NCBI RefSeq assembly: GCF_000759435.1
Contig: NZ_JRJG01000037.1
Span: forward strand, 1-64,000
Direction: 5' to 3'
DNA: 64,000 nucleotides
DNA from: Hoeflea sp. BAL378
GTDB taxonomy: Bacteria; Pseudomonadota; Alphaproteobacteria; Rhizobiales; Rhizobiaceae
The position numbers were made by a program, and so were the translations under genes. The notes beneath the pieces were generated by a model. That model had not been told where the DNA came from. It was given only the letters and a program-made list of their open reading frames with translations, and made no database searches. Numbering within the stretch: position 1 is the first letter of the stretch; each line of letters begins with the position of its first letter. Shown here piece after piece: positions 9,463 to 22,354 of the stretch.

Positions 9463-9585
9463 TATTTGAGCCCCAATTCGTTTGTTACGGGAACACCCCG
9501 GTCCGCCACACTGAAAAAGGCGGAGACGAATCATCGCCTCCGCCTCACATACATGCAACCCTATAAGGGCGAAAAAACGGCTGGA

Positions 9586-9819
9586 TCAGCGAGCGGCTGC
9601 CGGGCGACCGCCGCCGATGAGGCCTTCGCGCTGGGCGCGCTTACGCGCCAGCTTGCGGACCCGGCGAACGGCTTCGGCCTTTTCGCGTGCGCGCTTCTGC
9701 GACGGCTTCTCGTAAAAATCACGCATCTTCATTTCACGGAAGATGCCTTCGCGCTGCATCTTCTTCTTGAGAGCGCGGAGCGCCTGATCGACATTGTTAT
9801 CGCGGACAAGTACCTGCAC
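9586..9819 (-). CDS. rpsU: 30S ribosomal protein bS21
   Basis: A basic 77-residue protein of the small ribosomal subunit that helps base-pair mRNA leader and 16S rRNA 3' end during initiation. The sequence [20 protein letters not shown], then [20 protein letters not shown], is a near-exact match to rhizobial bS21, with the Lys/Arg-rich tail. The GTG at 9819 is chosen because the conserved family start is VQVLVRDN; an in-frame ATG at 9855 would add 12 unconserved residues. Confidence 0.96.
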   Translation of the reverse strand: MQVLVRDNNVDQALRALKKKMQREGIFREMKMRDFYEKPSQKRAREKAEAVRRVRKLARKRAQREGLIGGGRPAAAR

Positions 9820-10153
9820 GTTAATCCCGTTCCTTCGAGTTTTCGGTTGGCTCAAACAACCTTGGCAAACAAATAAATCCCATTCGCTCGGCCATGGGCG
9901 TTACGATTGAACGGGCAAATACCAGTTTCAACGGCCGAAGTCCAGTCCTTGCCAGCTTGACATTGGCCGCGCCGGGGTATTTTTCCGCCCTGTCCATGCC
10001 ATGCCGGGTGGCAGAGGACAATCCGTCCCGGCCTGCGACAAAACGCACTGCGACATTCATGGCCGTCCGGAAGTCGCAAAAGAGCCGATGTCGACCCGTT
10101 GAATTTGCTTTTGCTGGGTCAAGTCCACCCGAACCGTTGGAGCCATGACAGCC
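9820..10153. other. Intergenic region between divergent rpsU and soxB
   Basis: A 334-base stretch with no supportable gene. It must hold the rpsU promoter (minus strand) and the sox promoter (plus strand). The only sigma70-like element I can point to is TTGACA at 9957-9962 with TATTTT 15 bases further on, which is a poor spacing. No clear operator was seen. Confidence 0.5.
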
Positions 10154-11407
10154 ATGCGCAAATACTCCGCTTTTGCCGTCGCCCGTGAGGCGATGCGCGG
10201 CCACAAGGGCTGGCCCGCGCAATGGACCTCGCCCGAACCGCGGAAGGACTATGATGTCATCATCGTCGGCGCCGGCGGGCATGGGCTCGGCACGGCGTAT
10301 TACCTCGCCAAGGAACACGGCATCACCAACATCGCGGTGATCGAGAAGGGCTGGCTCGGCGGCGGAAACACCGGCCGCAACACCACCATCATCCGCTCGA
10401 ACTATCTCTATGACGAGAGCGCGGGGCTGTATGACCACGCGCTCAAGCTGTGGGACGGGCTGTCGCAGGATCTCAACTACAATGTGATGTATTCCGCGCG
10501 CGGCGTGATGATGCTGTCGCACAATGTGCACGATACGCAGGTGTTCAAGCGCCATATCCACGCCAACCGGCTGAACGGCATCGACAATGAATGGCTGACG
10601 CCCGAAGAGGCCAAGGCGTTCTGTCCGCCGCTCAACATCCACCAGTCGGCGCGCTACCCGGTGATGGGCGCGGCGCTGCAGCGCCGCGGCGGCACCGCGC
10701 GTCACGATGCGGTGGCCTGGGGCTATGCCCGCGCGGCAGCCGCCATGGGCGTGCACATCATCCAGAACTGCGAAGTCACCGGCATCCGCCGCTCGGCCAA
10801 TGGCGCGGTGACGGGCGTCGACACCAGCCGCGGCGTCATCGGCGCCAAGAAGGTCGGCGTCGTGGCCGCCGGCCACACCTCGGTGATCATGGAGATGGCC
10901 GGCATCCGCATGCCGCTCGAGAGCTATCCGCTGCAGGCGCTGGTGTCCGAGCCGGTCAAGCCGGTCTTCCCCTGCGTGGTGATGTCGAACACCGTGCACG
11001 CCTATATATCCCAGTCCGACAAGGGCGAACTGGTGATCGGCGCCGGCACCGACCAGTACACCTCCTATTCCCAGACCGGCGGTCTGCACATCCTGAGCCA
11101 TACGCTCGACGCCATCTGCGAGATGTTCCCGATGTTCACCCGCATGAAGATGCTCAGGACCTGGGGCGGCATCGTCGACGTGACGCCGGACCGGTCGCCG
11201 ATCCTGTCGAAGACCCCGATCAAGGGGCTCTACGTGAACTGCGGCTGGGGCACCGGCGGGTTCAAGGCGACGCCGGGCTCGGCCCATGTCTTCGCCCACA
11301 CCATCGCCCGCGACGAGCCGCACAAGATCAACGCTCCGTTCAACCTGGAGCGTTTCCAGACCGGACGGCTGATCGACGAAGCCGCCGCTGCCGCCGTGGC
11401 GCATTGA
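10154..11407 (+). CDS. soxB: Sarcosine oxidase subunit beta
   Basis: The 417-residue beta subunit of heterotetrameric sarcosine oxidase, which oxidatively demethylates sarcosine to glycine and passes the methyl carbon to tetrahydrofolate. The N-terminus [13 protein letters not shown] and the dinucleotide-binding motif [20 protein letters not shown] are typical. [17 protein letters not shown] covers the region where characterised beta subunits bind FMN covalently through histidine. The C-terminal [16 protein letters not shown] closes the FAD fold. The ATG at 10154 is preferred over 10145 because GGAG lies 11 rather than 2 bases upstream, and the resulting length equals the family norm. First gene of soxBDAG. 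Confidence 0.96.
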   Translation: MRKYSAFAVAREAMRGHKGWPAQWTSPEPRKDYDVIIVGAGGHGLGTAYYLAKEHGITNIAVIEKGWLGGGNTGRNTTIIRSNYLYDESAGLYDHALKLWDGLSQDLNYNVMYSARGVMMLSHNVHDTQVFKRHIHANRLNGIDNEWLTPEEAKAFCPPLNIHQSARYPVMGAALQRRGGTARHDAVAWGYARAAAAMGVHIIQNCEVTGIRRSANGAVTGVDTSRGVIGAKKVGVVAAGHTSVIMEMAGIRMPLESYPLQALVSEPVKPVFPCVVMSNTVHAYISQSDKGELVIGAGTDQYTSYSQTGGLHILSHTLDAICEMFPMFTRMKMLRTWGGIVDVTPDRSPILSKTPIKGLYVNCGWGTGGFKATPGSAHVFAHTIARDEPHKINAPFNLERFQTGRLIDEAAAAAVAH

Positions 11408-11464
11408 GGGCGGTCCGGTGACCGAGACCGCTGTCAAAACCAAGATCTGACCAAGGACCAAGCA

Positions 11465-11788
11465 ATGCTTCTGATCCATTGTCCCTACTGCCAGGAAGAC
11501 CGGCCGGAACTGGAATTCCGCAACACCGGCGAGGCGCATATCGAACGGCCGAAGGACATCGCCTCAATCAGCGACGCGGACTTCGAGAAGTTCTTCTTCA
11601 TCCGCACCAACCCCAAGGGCGTGACCTATGAGCGCTGGCGGCACATTCACGGCTGCGCGCGGTTCTTCAACGCGGTTCGGGACACGGTGAGCGACCGGTT
11701 CGTCACCACCTACAAGGCGGGCGAACCGCGCGTAGAGGTGGAGCGGGGCGAGGACGGCATGCTGAAACTCAAGGAATCTGGACAATGA
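11465..11788 (+). CDS. soxD: Sarcosine oxidase subunit delta
   Basis: A 107-residue delta subunit with the zinc-binding signature LIHCPYC at the N-terminus and HIHGCARFFN later, supplying the Cys and His ligands. ERWRHIHGCARFFNAVRDT is the family fingerprint. It contributes a structural zinc to the alpha2-beta2-gamma2-delta2 enzyme. The stop overlaps the soxA start by four bases (ATGA), so translation is probably coupled. Confidence 0.95.
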   Translation: MLLIHCPYCQEDRPELEFRNTGEAHIERPKDIASISDADFEKFFFIRTNPKGVTYERWRHIHGCARFFNAVRDTVSDRFVTTYKAGEPRVEVERGEDGMLKLKESGQ

Positions 11789-14781
11789 GCGGCGCGAACC
11801 GGATCAAGGGCAAGGGCCGGCTGACGCCCGCCAGGACGCTGCGTTTCACCTTCGACGGCAAGGCGCTGACCGCGGTTGAGGGCGACACGCTCGCCTCGGC
11901 GCTGATTTCCAACGGCATTCATCTGACCGGCCGCTCCTACAAGTATCACCGGCCGCGCGGCATGCTGTCGGCGGGCCCCGAGGAGCCCAATGCCCTGATC
12001 GACATCAGCCGGGACGCCGCGCGGCGCACGCCGAATGTGCGGGCGACCGTGCAGGAAGTGTTCGACGGCATGCGGGCCAGGTCGCAGAACCGCTGGCCGT
12101 CGCTCGCCTTCGATATCGGCGGGATCAACAATTTCGCCTCGCCGCTGTTTGCCGCGGGATTTTACTACAAGACATTCATGTGGCCGAAGGCCGCGTGGAC
12201 GAAGGTGTATGAGCCGATCATCCGCGCCGCGGCGGGCCTCGGCGTGGCGCCTGTCGAGCCCGATCCGGATCACTACGCCAATCACCATGTCCATTGCGAT
12301 GTGCTGGTCATCGGCGGCGGCGCCGCGGGTCTGTCGGCCGCTCTGGCCGCGGCCCATGCGGGGGCGGAGGTGATCCTGTGCGACGAGCAGCCTGAGACCG
12401 GCGGCGCATTCCATCACGACACCGATGCCACGATCGACGGCGTGCAGGGCTGGGAGTGGGCGCAGGCGGCGACCGCGGAGCTCCGCGCCATGGACAATGT
12501 CCGGGTGCTGAGCCGGACCACCGCCTTCGGCTCCCAGGCGCAGAACCATGTGGCGCTGGTCGAACGGGTGACGGAGCATCTCGCCAATCCCGACCCGGCC
12601 CTGCCGCGCGAGCGGCTGTGGCAGGTGCGCGCCAGGCAGGTGGTGATCGCCACCGGCGCGATCGAGCGGCACATGGTGTTCGCCAACAACGACCGTCCCG
12701 GCATCATGCTGGCCTCGGCGGCGCGGACCTTCCTCAATCATTTCGGCGTCGCCGTCGGCGCCAAGGTCGGGGTCTACACGGCCTGCGATTCGGCCTGGGC
12801 GGCGGCCTTCGATCTCAAGCAGGCCGGCGTCTCGGTGCCGGCCATCGTCGATGTCCGCACCGACCCCGATCCGGCGCTGGTGGCGCGGGCGAGGGAGCTC
12901 GGCATCGAGGTCCTGGCGGGCCAGTGCGTGCTCGACACGTCGGGCAAGCTGCGCGTCAAGTCGATGAAGGTCGGCAGGGCGTCGGGCGGCTCGACCCGAG
13001 ACATCGCCATCGACGCGCTGATCATGTCGGCCGGCTGGACGCCGTCGGTGCACATGTATTCGCAGTCGCGCGGCAAGGTGGTCTGGGACGAGGCCAGCCA
13101 GCGCTTCCTGCCGGGCCGCAATGTGCAGGACTGCATGAGCGTCGGCGCCTGCGCCGGCGTGGACGATCTCGCCGATGCCATCGCCGGCGCAGCCGAGGCG
13201 GGTCAGGCTGCGGCCAGGGCGGCCGGCGCCAAGGACGGGAAAGACTGGACTGCGCCGCAATCCGCGAGCGCCGCATCCTGGGCCGGAAGCATGATGGGCT
13301 CGGCCGGCGGCGCCGGTGCGGAGACCTCCGTCAAGGCCTTCGTCGATTTCCAGAACGACGTCACCGCCAAGGACATCCGCCTCGCCGTGCGCGAAGGCAT
13401 GCACTCGATCGAGCATGTCAAGCGCTTCACCACCAATGGCATGGCCACCGACCAGGGCAAGACCTCCAACATCCACGGCCTGGCGATCGCCGCCGAGATG
13501 CTGGGCAAGCCTTTGCCGCAGGTGGGCCTGACCACGTTCCGCGCGCCCTATACGCCGGTGACCTTCGGCGCCATCGTCAATCATTCGCGTGGGAGCCTGT
13601 TCGATCCGACCCGCTGCACGCCCATGCATGCCGCGGAAGAAGCCCAAGGTGCTGTGTTCGAGGATGTCGGCCAATGGAAGCGCGCCTGGTACTATCCGCG
13701 CGCGGGCGAGGACATGCATCAGGCTGTCAACCGCGAGTGCCGTACCGTGCGCGAGGTGGCGGGCCTGTTCGACGCCTCGACGCTCGGCAAGATCGAGGTG
13801 GTCGGCCCCGACGCGGCCGAATTCCTCAACCTGATGTACACCAACAGTTGGGACAAGCTCGAGCCGGGTCGCTGCAAATACGGCATCATGCTGCGCGAGG
13901 ACGGCTTTATCTATGATGACGGCGTCGTCGGGCGGATGGCAGAGGACCGCTTCCACGTGACCACCACCACCGGCGGCGCGCCGCGGGTGATGCACCACAT
14001 GGAAGACTATTTGCAGACCGAGTTCCCGCATCTCAAGGTCTGGCTCACCTCGACCACCGAGCAATGGGCGGTGATCGCCGTCCAGGGGCCGAAGGCGCGC
14101 GAGATCATCGCGCCGCTGGTCGAAGGCATCGACATGTCCAACGAGGCGATGCCGCACATGAGCGTGCGCGAGGGGACGATCTGCGGTGTGCCGACGCGCC
14201 TGTTCCGCATGTCGTTCACCGGGGAGACCGGCTTCGAGGTCAACGTCCCGGCCGACTACGGCGCCGCGGTGTGGACGGCGCTGTGGGAGCGGGCGGAACC
14301 GCTGGGCGCCTGCGCCTACGGCACCGAGGCCATGCACGTGCTTCGTGCGGAGAAGGGCTACATCATCGTCGGCCAGGACACCGACGGCACGGTGACGCCG
14401 GACGACGCGGGGCTCAACTGGGCTGTGGCCAGGAAGAAGCCGGATTTCGTCGGCATCCGCGGCATGACGCGGCCGGACCTCATTGCGCCGGGCCGGAAGC
14501 AACTGGTGGGCCTTGTCACCAGGGACCCGAGCATCGTGCTCGAGGAAGGCGCGCAGATCGTCGCCGATCCGAACCAGAGCGTGCCGATGACCATGATCGG
14601 CCATGTCACCTCGTCCTACTGGTCGGAGAACTGCGGCCGGTCGATCGCCATGGGCGTGGTCGCCGGCGGCCGATCGCTGAAGGGCAAGACGCTTTATGTG
14701 CCGATGCCGGAGCGGACGATCGAAATCGAGGTCACGGATGCCGTATTCATCGACAAAGAAGGAGTGCGCCTGAATGGCTAA
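11785..14781 (+). CDS. soxA: Sarcosine oxidase subunit alpha
   Basis: A 998-residue alpha subunit. An N-terminal ferredoxin-like domain (about 20-110, with YKYHRPRGMLSAGPEEPNAL) is followed by an NAD(P)-type Rossmann region with VIGGGAAGLSAALAAAHAGA near 175. The C-terminal ~390 residues are a glycine cleavage T-protein-like folate domain (TTFRAPYTPVTFGAI, RAWYYPRAGEDM, SFTGETGFEVNVP). This subunit binds NAD+ and the tetrahydrofolate that accepts the formaldehyde unit. It overlaps soxD by four bases and soxG by eight. Confidence 0.97.
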   Translation: MSGANRIKGKGRLTPARTLRFTFDGKALTAVEGDTLASALISNGIHLTGRSYKYHRPRGMLSAGPEEPNALIDISRDAARRTPNVRATVQEVFDGMRARSQNRWPSLAFDIGGINNFASPLFAAGFYYKTFMWPKAAWTKVYEPIIRAAAGLGVAPVEPDPDHYANHHVHCDVLVIGGGAAGLSAALAAAHAGAEVILCDEQPETGGAFHHDTDATIDGVQGWEWAQAATAELRAMDNVRVLSRTTAFGSQAQNHVALVERVTEHLANPDPALPRERLWQVRARQVVIATGAIERHMVFANNDRPGIMLASAARTFLNHFGVAVGAKVGVYTACDSAWAAAFDLKQAGVSVPAIVDVRTDPDPALVARARELGIEVLAGQCVLDTSGKLRVKSMKVGRASGGSTRDIAIDALIMSAGWTPSVHMYSQSRGKVVWDEASQRFLPGRNVQDCMSVGACAGVDDLADAIAGAAEAGQAAARAAGAKDGKDWTAPQSASAASWAGSMMGSAGGAGAETSVKAFVDFQNDVTAKDIRLAVREGMHSIEHVKRFTTNGMATDQGKTSNIHGLAIAAEMLGKPLPQVGLTTFRAPYTPVTFGAIVNHSRGSLFDPTRCTPMHAAEEAQGAVFEDVGQWKRAWYYPRAGEDMHQAVNRECRTVREVAGLFDASTLGKIEVVGPDAAEFLNLMYTNSWDKLEPGRCKYGIMLREDGFIYDDGVVGRMAEDRFHVTTTTGGAPRVMHHMEDYLQTEFPHLKVWLTSTTEQWAVIAVQGPKAREIIAPLVEGIDMSNEAMPHMSVREGTICGVPTRLFRMSFTGETGFEVNVPADYGAAVWTALWERAEPLGACAYGTEAMHVLRAEKGYIIVGQDTDGTVTPDDAGLNWAVARKKPDFVGIRGMTRPDLIAPGRKQLVGLVTRDPSIVLEEGAQIVADPNQSVPMTMIGHVTSSYWSENCGRSIAMGVVAGGRSLKGKTLYVPMPERTIEIEVTDAVFIDKEGVRLNG

Positions 14782-15328
14782 ATCCGCTCAAGCCGTCCGG
14801 ACCCCGCCGCTTGCCGGTCGCATCAGTGGCGCAGCCGGCGTCCAGCTGACGCCCGCAGCCCCTGCGGCCCGTGTCTCGCTGCGCGCCGGCGCTAACGACG
14901 CAAAGGCGCTTTCCACGGCGCTCGGCCTCGATCTGCCGCTCCGCCCGAAGACCTCCGCGGGCAGCCTGCCGGGGCGGCTCGCCGCCTGGCTCGGTCCGGA
15001 TGAATGGCTGGTCATCGACGAGACCGGCGACCCGCTCGCCGATCTCGGCAAGGCCGAGGTGCTCTGTTCGGCGGTCGATATTTCCCACCGCAACACCGCG
15101 ATCCTGGTGTCGGGCAAGGGCGCGCGCGCCACGCTCGAATCGGGATGTCCGCAGAACCTCAGCGACTCGGTGTTTCCGGTCGGGGCAGCGAGCCGGACGG
15201 TGCTCGGCAAGATCGAGGTGGTGATCATCCGCACCGCGGACACGGACTACCGGGTCGAGTGCTGGCGGTCGTTCTCGACCTATGCCTTCGACTTCCTGAG
15301 CGAAAGCGCCAGGGACTGCCTCGCCTGA
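14774..15328 (+). CDS. soxG: Sarcosine oxidase subunit gamma
   Basis: A 184-residue gamma subunit, the least conserved of the four. Recognisable stretches are LPGRLAAWLGPDEWLVI, VDISHRNTAILVSGKGARATL and RTADTDYRVECWRSFSTYAFDFL, which resemble the folate-domain fold. The start overlaps the end of soxA by eight bases. It is the last gene of the operon; the folD, purU and glyA genes that often accompany sox clusters are not present here. Confidence 0.92.
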   Translation: MAKSAQAVRTPPLAGRISGAAGVQLTPAAPAARVSLRAGANDAKALSTALGLDLPLRPKTSAGSLPGRLAAWLGPDEWLVIDETGDPLADLGKAEVLCSAVDISHRNTAILVSGKGARATLESGCPQNLSDSVFPVGAASRTVLGKIEVVIIRTADTDYRVECWRSFSTYAFDFLSESARDCLA

Positions 15329-15348
15329 GGGCGTTGGCCACAGGCGAA

Positions 15349-15369
15349 AGCCGCCGGTCGCCGGCGGCT
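15349..15369. terminator. GC-rich stem-loop between convergent soxG and maoC-like gene
   Basis: AGCCGCCGG and CCGGCGGCT form a perfect 9-base stem with a TCG loop, 20 bases after the soxG stop and covering the last base pair of the opposite gene's stop codon. No U-tract is present, so it is a probable convergent 3'-end structure only. Confidence 0.45.
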
Positions 15370-15856
15370 ACTCTTCCTTCCTGGGCCAGATCTCGGGATC
15401 GAACTGGATGATGGTCAGCCAGACCGCCGTCAGCGCCGGCTTCTTTCCGCCTTCGATCTCGACGGTGACGTCGAAGGTCATCATCAGGCGGCCGGGTCCG
15501 CGCAGCCGTGCTTCCCTGAGCACGAAGCGGCCGCGGATGCGGCTTCCGGCAGGAACCGGCGCCATGAAGCGGATCTTGTTGAAGCCGTAATTGATGCCGT
15601 AATTGTCCTCGCGCAGTTTCGGGATCGTGTTGGCGTGCATGGCCGACAGCATGGAAACGGTCAGGAAGCCGTGGGCGATGGTCCCGCCGAAGGGCGTCTC
15701 GGCCGCGCGCACGGGATCGACATGGATGAACTGGTGATCATCGGTGGCCTCGGCGAACATGTCGATGCGGGATTGCGGTATGTCCATCCAGTCGGAGATG
15801 CCGACCTCCAGACCGACCAGATCCGGGATTTCTGTGATTGAGATCTCGCCCTGCAC
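15368..15856 (-). CDS. MaoC family dehydratase (NodN-like hot-dog fold)
   Basis: A 162-residue hot-dog fold protein that would hydrate or dehydrate acyl-CoA type substrates. The hydratase-2 signature is present: FAEATDDHQFIHVDPVRAA gives the Asp-His catalytic region, followed by FGGTIAHGFLTVSMLSAM. YGINYGFNKIRFMAPVPAGS is the usual strand before the core. The GTG at 15856 is chosen because AGGGGGGC lies seven bases before it; an ATG at 15934 would add 26 unconserved residues. It lies downstream of glgX on the same strand with a 140-base gap, so it is probably a separate unit. The substrate is unknown. Confidence 0.87.
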   Translation of the reverse strand: MQGEISITEIPDLVGLEVGISDWMDIPQSRIDMFAEATDDHQFIHVDPVRAAETPFGGTIAHGFLTVSMLSAMHANTIPKLREDNYGINYGFNKIRFMAPVPAGSRIRGRFVLREARLRGPGRLMMTFDVTVEIEGGKKPALTAVWLTIIQFDPEIWPRKEE

Positions 15857-15996
15857 GAAAGGCCCCCCTGTGTGAAATGGTGAATCGGCGCGCGGATTTC
15901 TTAGTTCGATAAGGCCATCATTGCACCACTTCATTGCAATTGGGCAGCAACTTGTGGCCGGAGGCCACGAGCCCACATCTTTTTGCCGCGATCGCC

Positions 15997-17975
15997 TCAG
16001 CCCTGCTTCGGCGTTTCCCGCCAGCACAGGACGGAGCGGGGCGCAACCACGCCGTCCTCCGCAGCCCCCGGCGTGGCCGGTCGCCAGCGGCCCGCGCTGT
16101 CGGGCAGCCGGCAGGGGATCGCGTGGCGGGCCCGGTTGAACGCGATTGCAATCCGCTCCCCGGGCTTTCCCAGCACCATCAGGAAGCAATGGCCGTCGGC
16201 GTCTTCCCAGTGGTCGGGCGCCATCGGCCCGCCATCCGGCGTCAGCCAGGCGGCGTGATCCTGGTCGCCGATGCCATTCGCGTCCTCGAGGAATTCCGTC
16301 CGGATGAGGAGGTCGGATTTCGCCCTGAACTCGGCCCAGGCGCGGGTGAAGTCGAGGCGGTCGTGATTGAGCTTGCTCCAGTCCCGCCAGGTGATGGCGT
16401 TGTCCTGGGCATAGGCATTGTTGTTGCCGCCCTGGCTGTGGCCGAATTCGTCGCCCGCGGTCATCAGGATGGCGCCGCGGCTTGCGAACACGCTGGCGAT
16501 CAGGGCGCGGGCGTCGGCCTCGCGGGCGGCGAGGATGGCCGGGTCGTCGCTCGGGCCTTCCACGCCGTTGTTCCAGGAGTGATTGGCGTCGTGTCCGTCC
16601 TGGTTGTCCTCGCCATTGGCTTGATTGTGCTTGGTTTCATAGGCCACGACATCGGCGAGCGAGAATCCGTCATGGGCGGCGACGAAGTTGACGCTTCGGG
16701 TCCGGGTGGCGCCATCGCGCGCGAAAATGTTGGAGGAGCCGGACAGCCGGGTCGCAAAGGCCCCGGTCGCGGCCTTATCGCCGCGCCAGAAACGGCGCAT
16801 GTCGTCGCGCGCATGGTCGTTCCACTCAAGCCAGGGCGCTCCGAATTTTCCGAGCTGGTAGCCGCCCGGGCCGATGTCCCAGGGCTCGGCGATCAGCATC
16901 GTGTCCTTGAGCACCGGGTCCTCGACGATGCGCCGCAGAAGCGCGGCGTCGGCGGAAAACCCGCTCCGGTCACGGCCGAGAATCGGCGCCAGATCGAAGC
17001 GGAACCCGTCAATGCCGGCCTGGGTCACGAAATGGCGCATCGCCGCCAGCACCAGGTCCTGAACCGTTGGGTGGTCGCAGGCGAGCGTGTTGCCGCAGCC
17101 GGTGTCGTTGACCAGCCGGCCACGGTCGTCATGGCGATAATAGGTCCGGTTGCCGAGCCCGCGCAGCGACAGCGTCGGACCCTCGATGTCGCTTTCGCCG
17201 GTGTGGTTGAAGACGACATCGAGGATGACGCCGATGCCCGCCGCATGAAGCGCCGTCGTGGCGGAGCGCAGGTCGGCGATGCCGCCTGGCGCCAGGCGCG
17301 GATCGAGCGCCAGCATGGTCACCGGATTGTAGCCCCAGGCATTGGTCAGTCCCAGCGGCGGCAGGTGCCGCTCGTCGATCCAGGCCGTGACCGGCATCAG
17401 TTCGACGGCGCTGACATGAAGCGAGGTGAGGTGCTCGAGGATCGCCGGATGGGCGAGCGCCCGCAGGGTTCCGCGATCGGCCCGGGGAATGTCGGGATGC
17501 AGAAGCGTGAAGGCGCGCACCGGCAGTTCGTAGATCAGCCCGCCGGGCTTCATGGCCGGGCGTGGCGCGGTCCATGCCGGCCCGGGTCTTTCGACCAGCG
17601 CCTTCGGCACAAGGGGTGCGGTCTCCGTGCCGCGCTCCGCCAGGCGCGGATCGTAGGCGAAGGGGCGGTCGATGCGCAGCGCGTAAGGATCGACCAGAAG
17701 CTTGGCCGGATCGAAGCGGTGTCCTTCCTCGGGCCGCCATGGTCCGCGGGCGCGAAAGCCGTAGCGCGCGCCTTCGCCGACGCCCGGCAGAAAACCCGAA
17801 AATAGCCCGTCGCCGGCAAGGGCGAGCTCGCGGCGCGCGGTTTCCCGGTCGTCGGCGTCGAACAGGCAGACGCACACCGAATCGGCCGAAGGCGCCTCGA
17901 CGGTGAAGCGCACGCCGTCGGCGGTCAGCTCCGCGCCGGGGGCCGGCGGGGCGCGAAAGTCAAGGGACTCGCGCA

Positions 17976-17976
<1 letters not shown>
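15997..17976 (-). CDS. glgX: Glycogen debranching enzyme GlgX
   Basis: A 659-residue glycoside hydrolase family 13 protein that cleaves the alpha-1,6 branches of glycogen shortened by phosphorylase. It has an N-terminal carbohydrate-binding domain (about 1-140). The four GH13 regions are seen as DVVFNHTGE, GFRFDLAPILGRD (nucleophile Asp), LIAEPWD (acid Glu) and FVAAHDGFS. The GEDNQDGHDANHSWNNG segment is typical of GlgX. The ATG at 17976 overlaps the pgm stop by one base (TGATG), making it the last gene of the glycogen operon. Confidence 0.94.
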
Positions 17977-21048
<3,072 letters not shown>

Positions 21049-21052
<4 letters not shown>

Positions 21053-22320
21053 TCGTAGATCAGCCCCGCGCGGTCGAGCATGTCCTGGGTGATCAGGCAG
21101 ATCCCGGTTTCGCTGCGATAGAAGCGGGTCGCGTCGAGCTCCGGGTCTTCGCCGACGATGAGGCCCGCCGGGATCTTGACGCCCCGGTCGATGACCACGC
21201 GGGAGAGGCTGGCGTGGCGGCCGATCACGCATTCGGGCAGGACCACCGCTTCGTTCAGCTTGGAGTAGGAGCGGCACAACACGCCGGTGAACAGGAGAGA
21301 TTTCTGCACTTCGGAGCCGGAGATGATGCAGTCGCCCGACACCAGAGAGGAGATCGCGGTGCCGCGGCGGCCTTCCTCGTTGTGCACGAATTTCGCCGGC
21401 GGCTTGATTTCCGCATAGGTCCAGATCGGCCAGGACCGGTCGTAGAGATCGAGCTCCGGCAGGATCTCGGTCAGATCGATATTGGCCTGCCAATAGGCGT
21501 CGATGGTTCCGACATCGCGCCAGTAGGCTTCCTTGTCCGGCGTCTCGCGGACGCAGGAATCCGCAAACCGGTGCGCCACGGCTTTGCCGTTCTCGACGAT
21601 GTAGGGAATGATGTCCTTGCCGAAGTCGCGGCTGGAGCCGGGCGTGGCGGCGTCGCGGCGCAACTCGTCCATCAGGAAGTCGGTGTTGAAGACATAGATC
21701 CCCATCGAGGCCAGAGCCATGTCGGGCTTGTCGGGCATCGCCGGCGGGTCGGCGGGCTTTTCGACGAAGGCGATGATCTCGTCCTTGTCGTTGACATGCA
21801 TGACGCCGAAACCGGTCGCCTCCATGCGCGGCACTTCGAGGCAGCCCACGGTGACGTCCGCGCCGGAATTGACATGCTGCTGCAGCATCAATTCATAATC
21901 CATCTTGTAGATGTGATCGCCGGCGAGAATGACCATGAATTTCGGGTTGTAGCCTTCGATGATGTCGATGTTCTGGAACACGGCGTCCGCGGTGCCGTCA
22001 TACCACTGGGTCTCCGACACGCGCTGGCTGGCGGGCAGGATGTCGAAGCTTTCGTTTCGTTCCGGGCGCAGGAAGTTCCAGCCGTGCTGCAGATGCCGGA
22101 TCAGCGAGTGCGCCTTGTACTGGGTGGCCACGCCGATGCGCCGGATGCCCGAGTTGAGCGCATTGGACAGCGCGAAATCGATGATCCGCGACTTGCCGCC
22201 GAAATAGACCGCAGGCTTGGCGCGGCGGTTGGTGAGTTCCTTCAGGCGGCTGCCGCGGCCCCCCGCCAGAACATAGGCCATGGCGTCGCGCGCCAGTGGC
22301 TGAGACCTCTTTTGCTCCAT
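21049..22320 (-). CDS. glgC: Glucose-1-phosphate adenylyltransferase
   Basis: A 423-residue ADP-glucose pyrophosphorylase, the committed and usually allosteric step of glycogen synthesis. Features include [20 protein letters not shown] (nucleotide loop), [21 protein letters not shown] (metal/glucose site), VEKPADPP, and a left-handed beta-helix C-terminus ([17 protein letters not shown]). The ATG at 22320 follows GGGGAGGA by five bases. It is 34 bases from the glgB stop and overlaps glgA by four bases. Confidence 0.97.
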
Positions 22321-22354
22321 GCAGTCCTCCCCTTTGTTCCGGTTCACGACCTCG

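Noticed and set aside
9894-10148. 84-codon plus-strand frame before soxB
   Set aside because: No ribosome site, no similarity to a known family, and it runs across the intergenic region into the sox start.
11710-14604. Open frame of 964 codons on the minus strand opposite soxA
   Set aside because: Same reason: antisense to soxA, biased composition, no domain or ribosome site.
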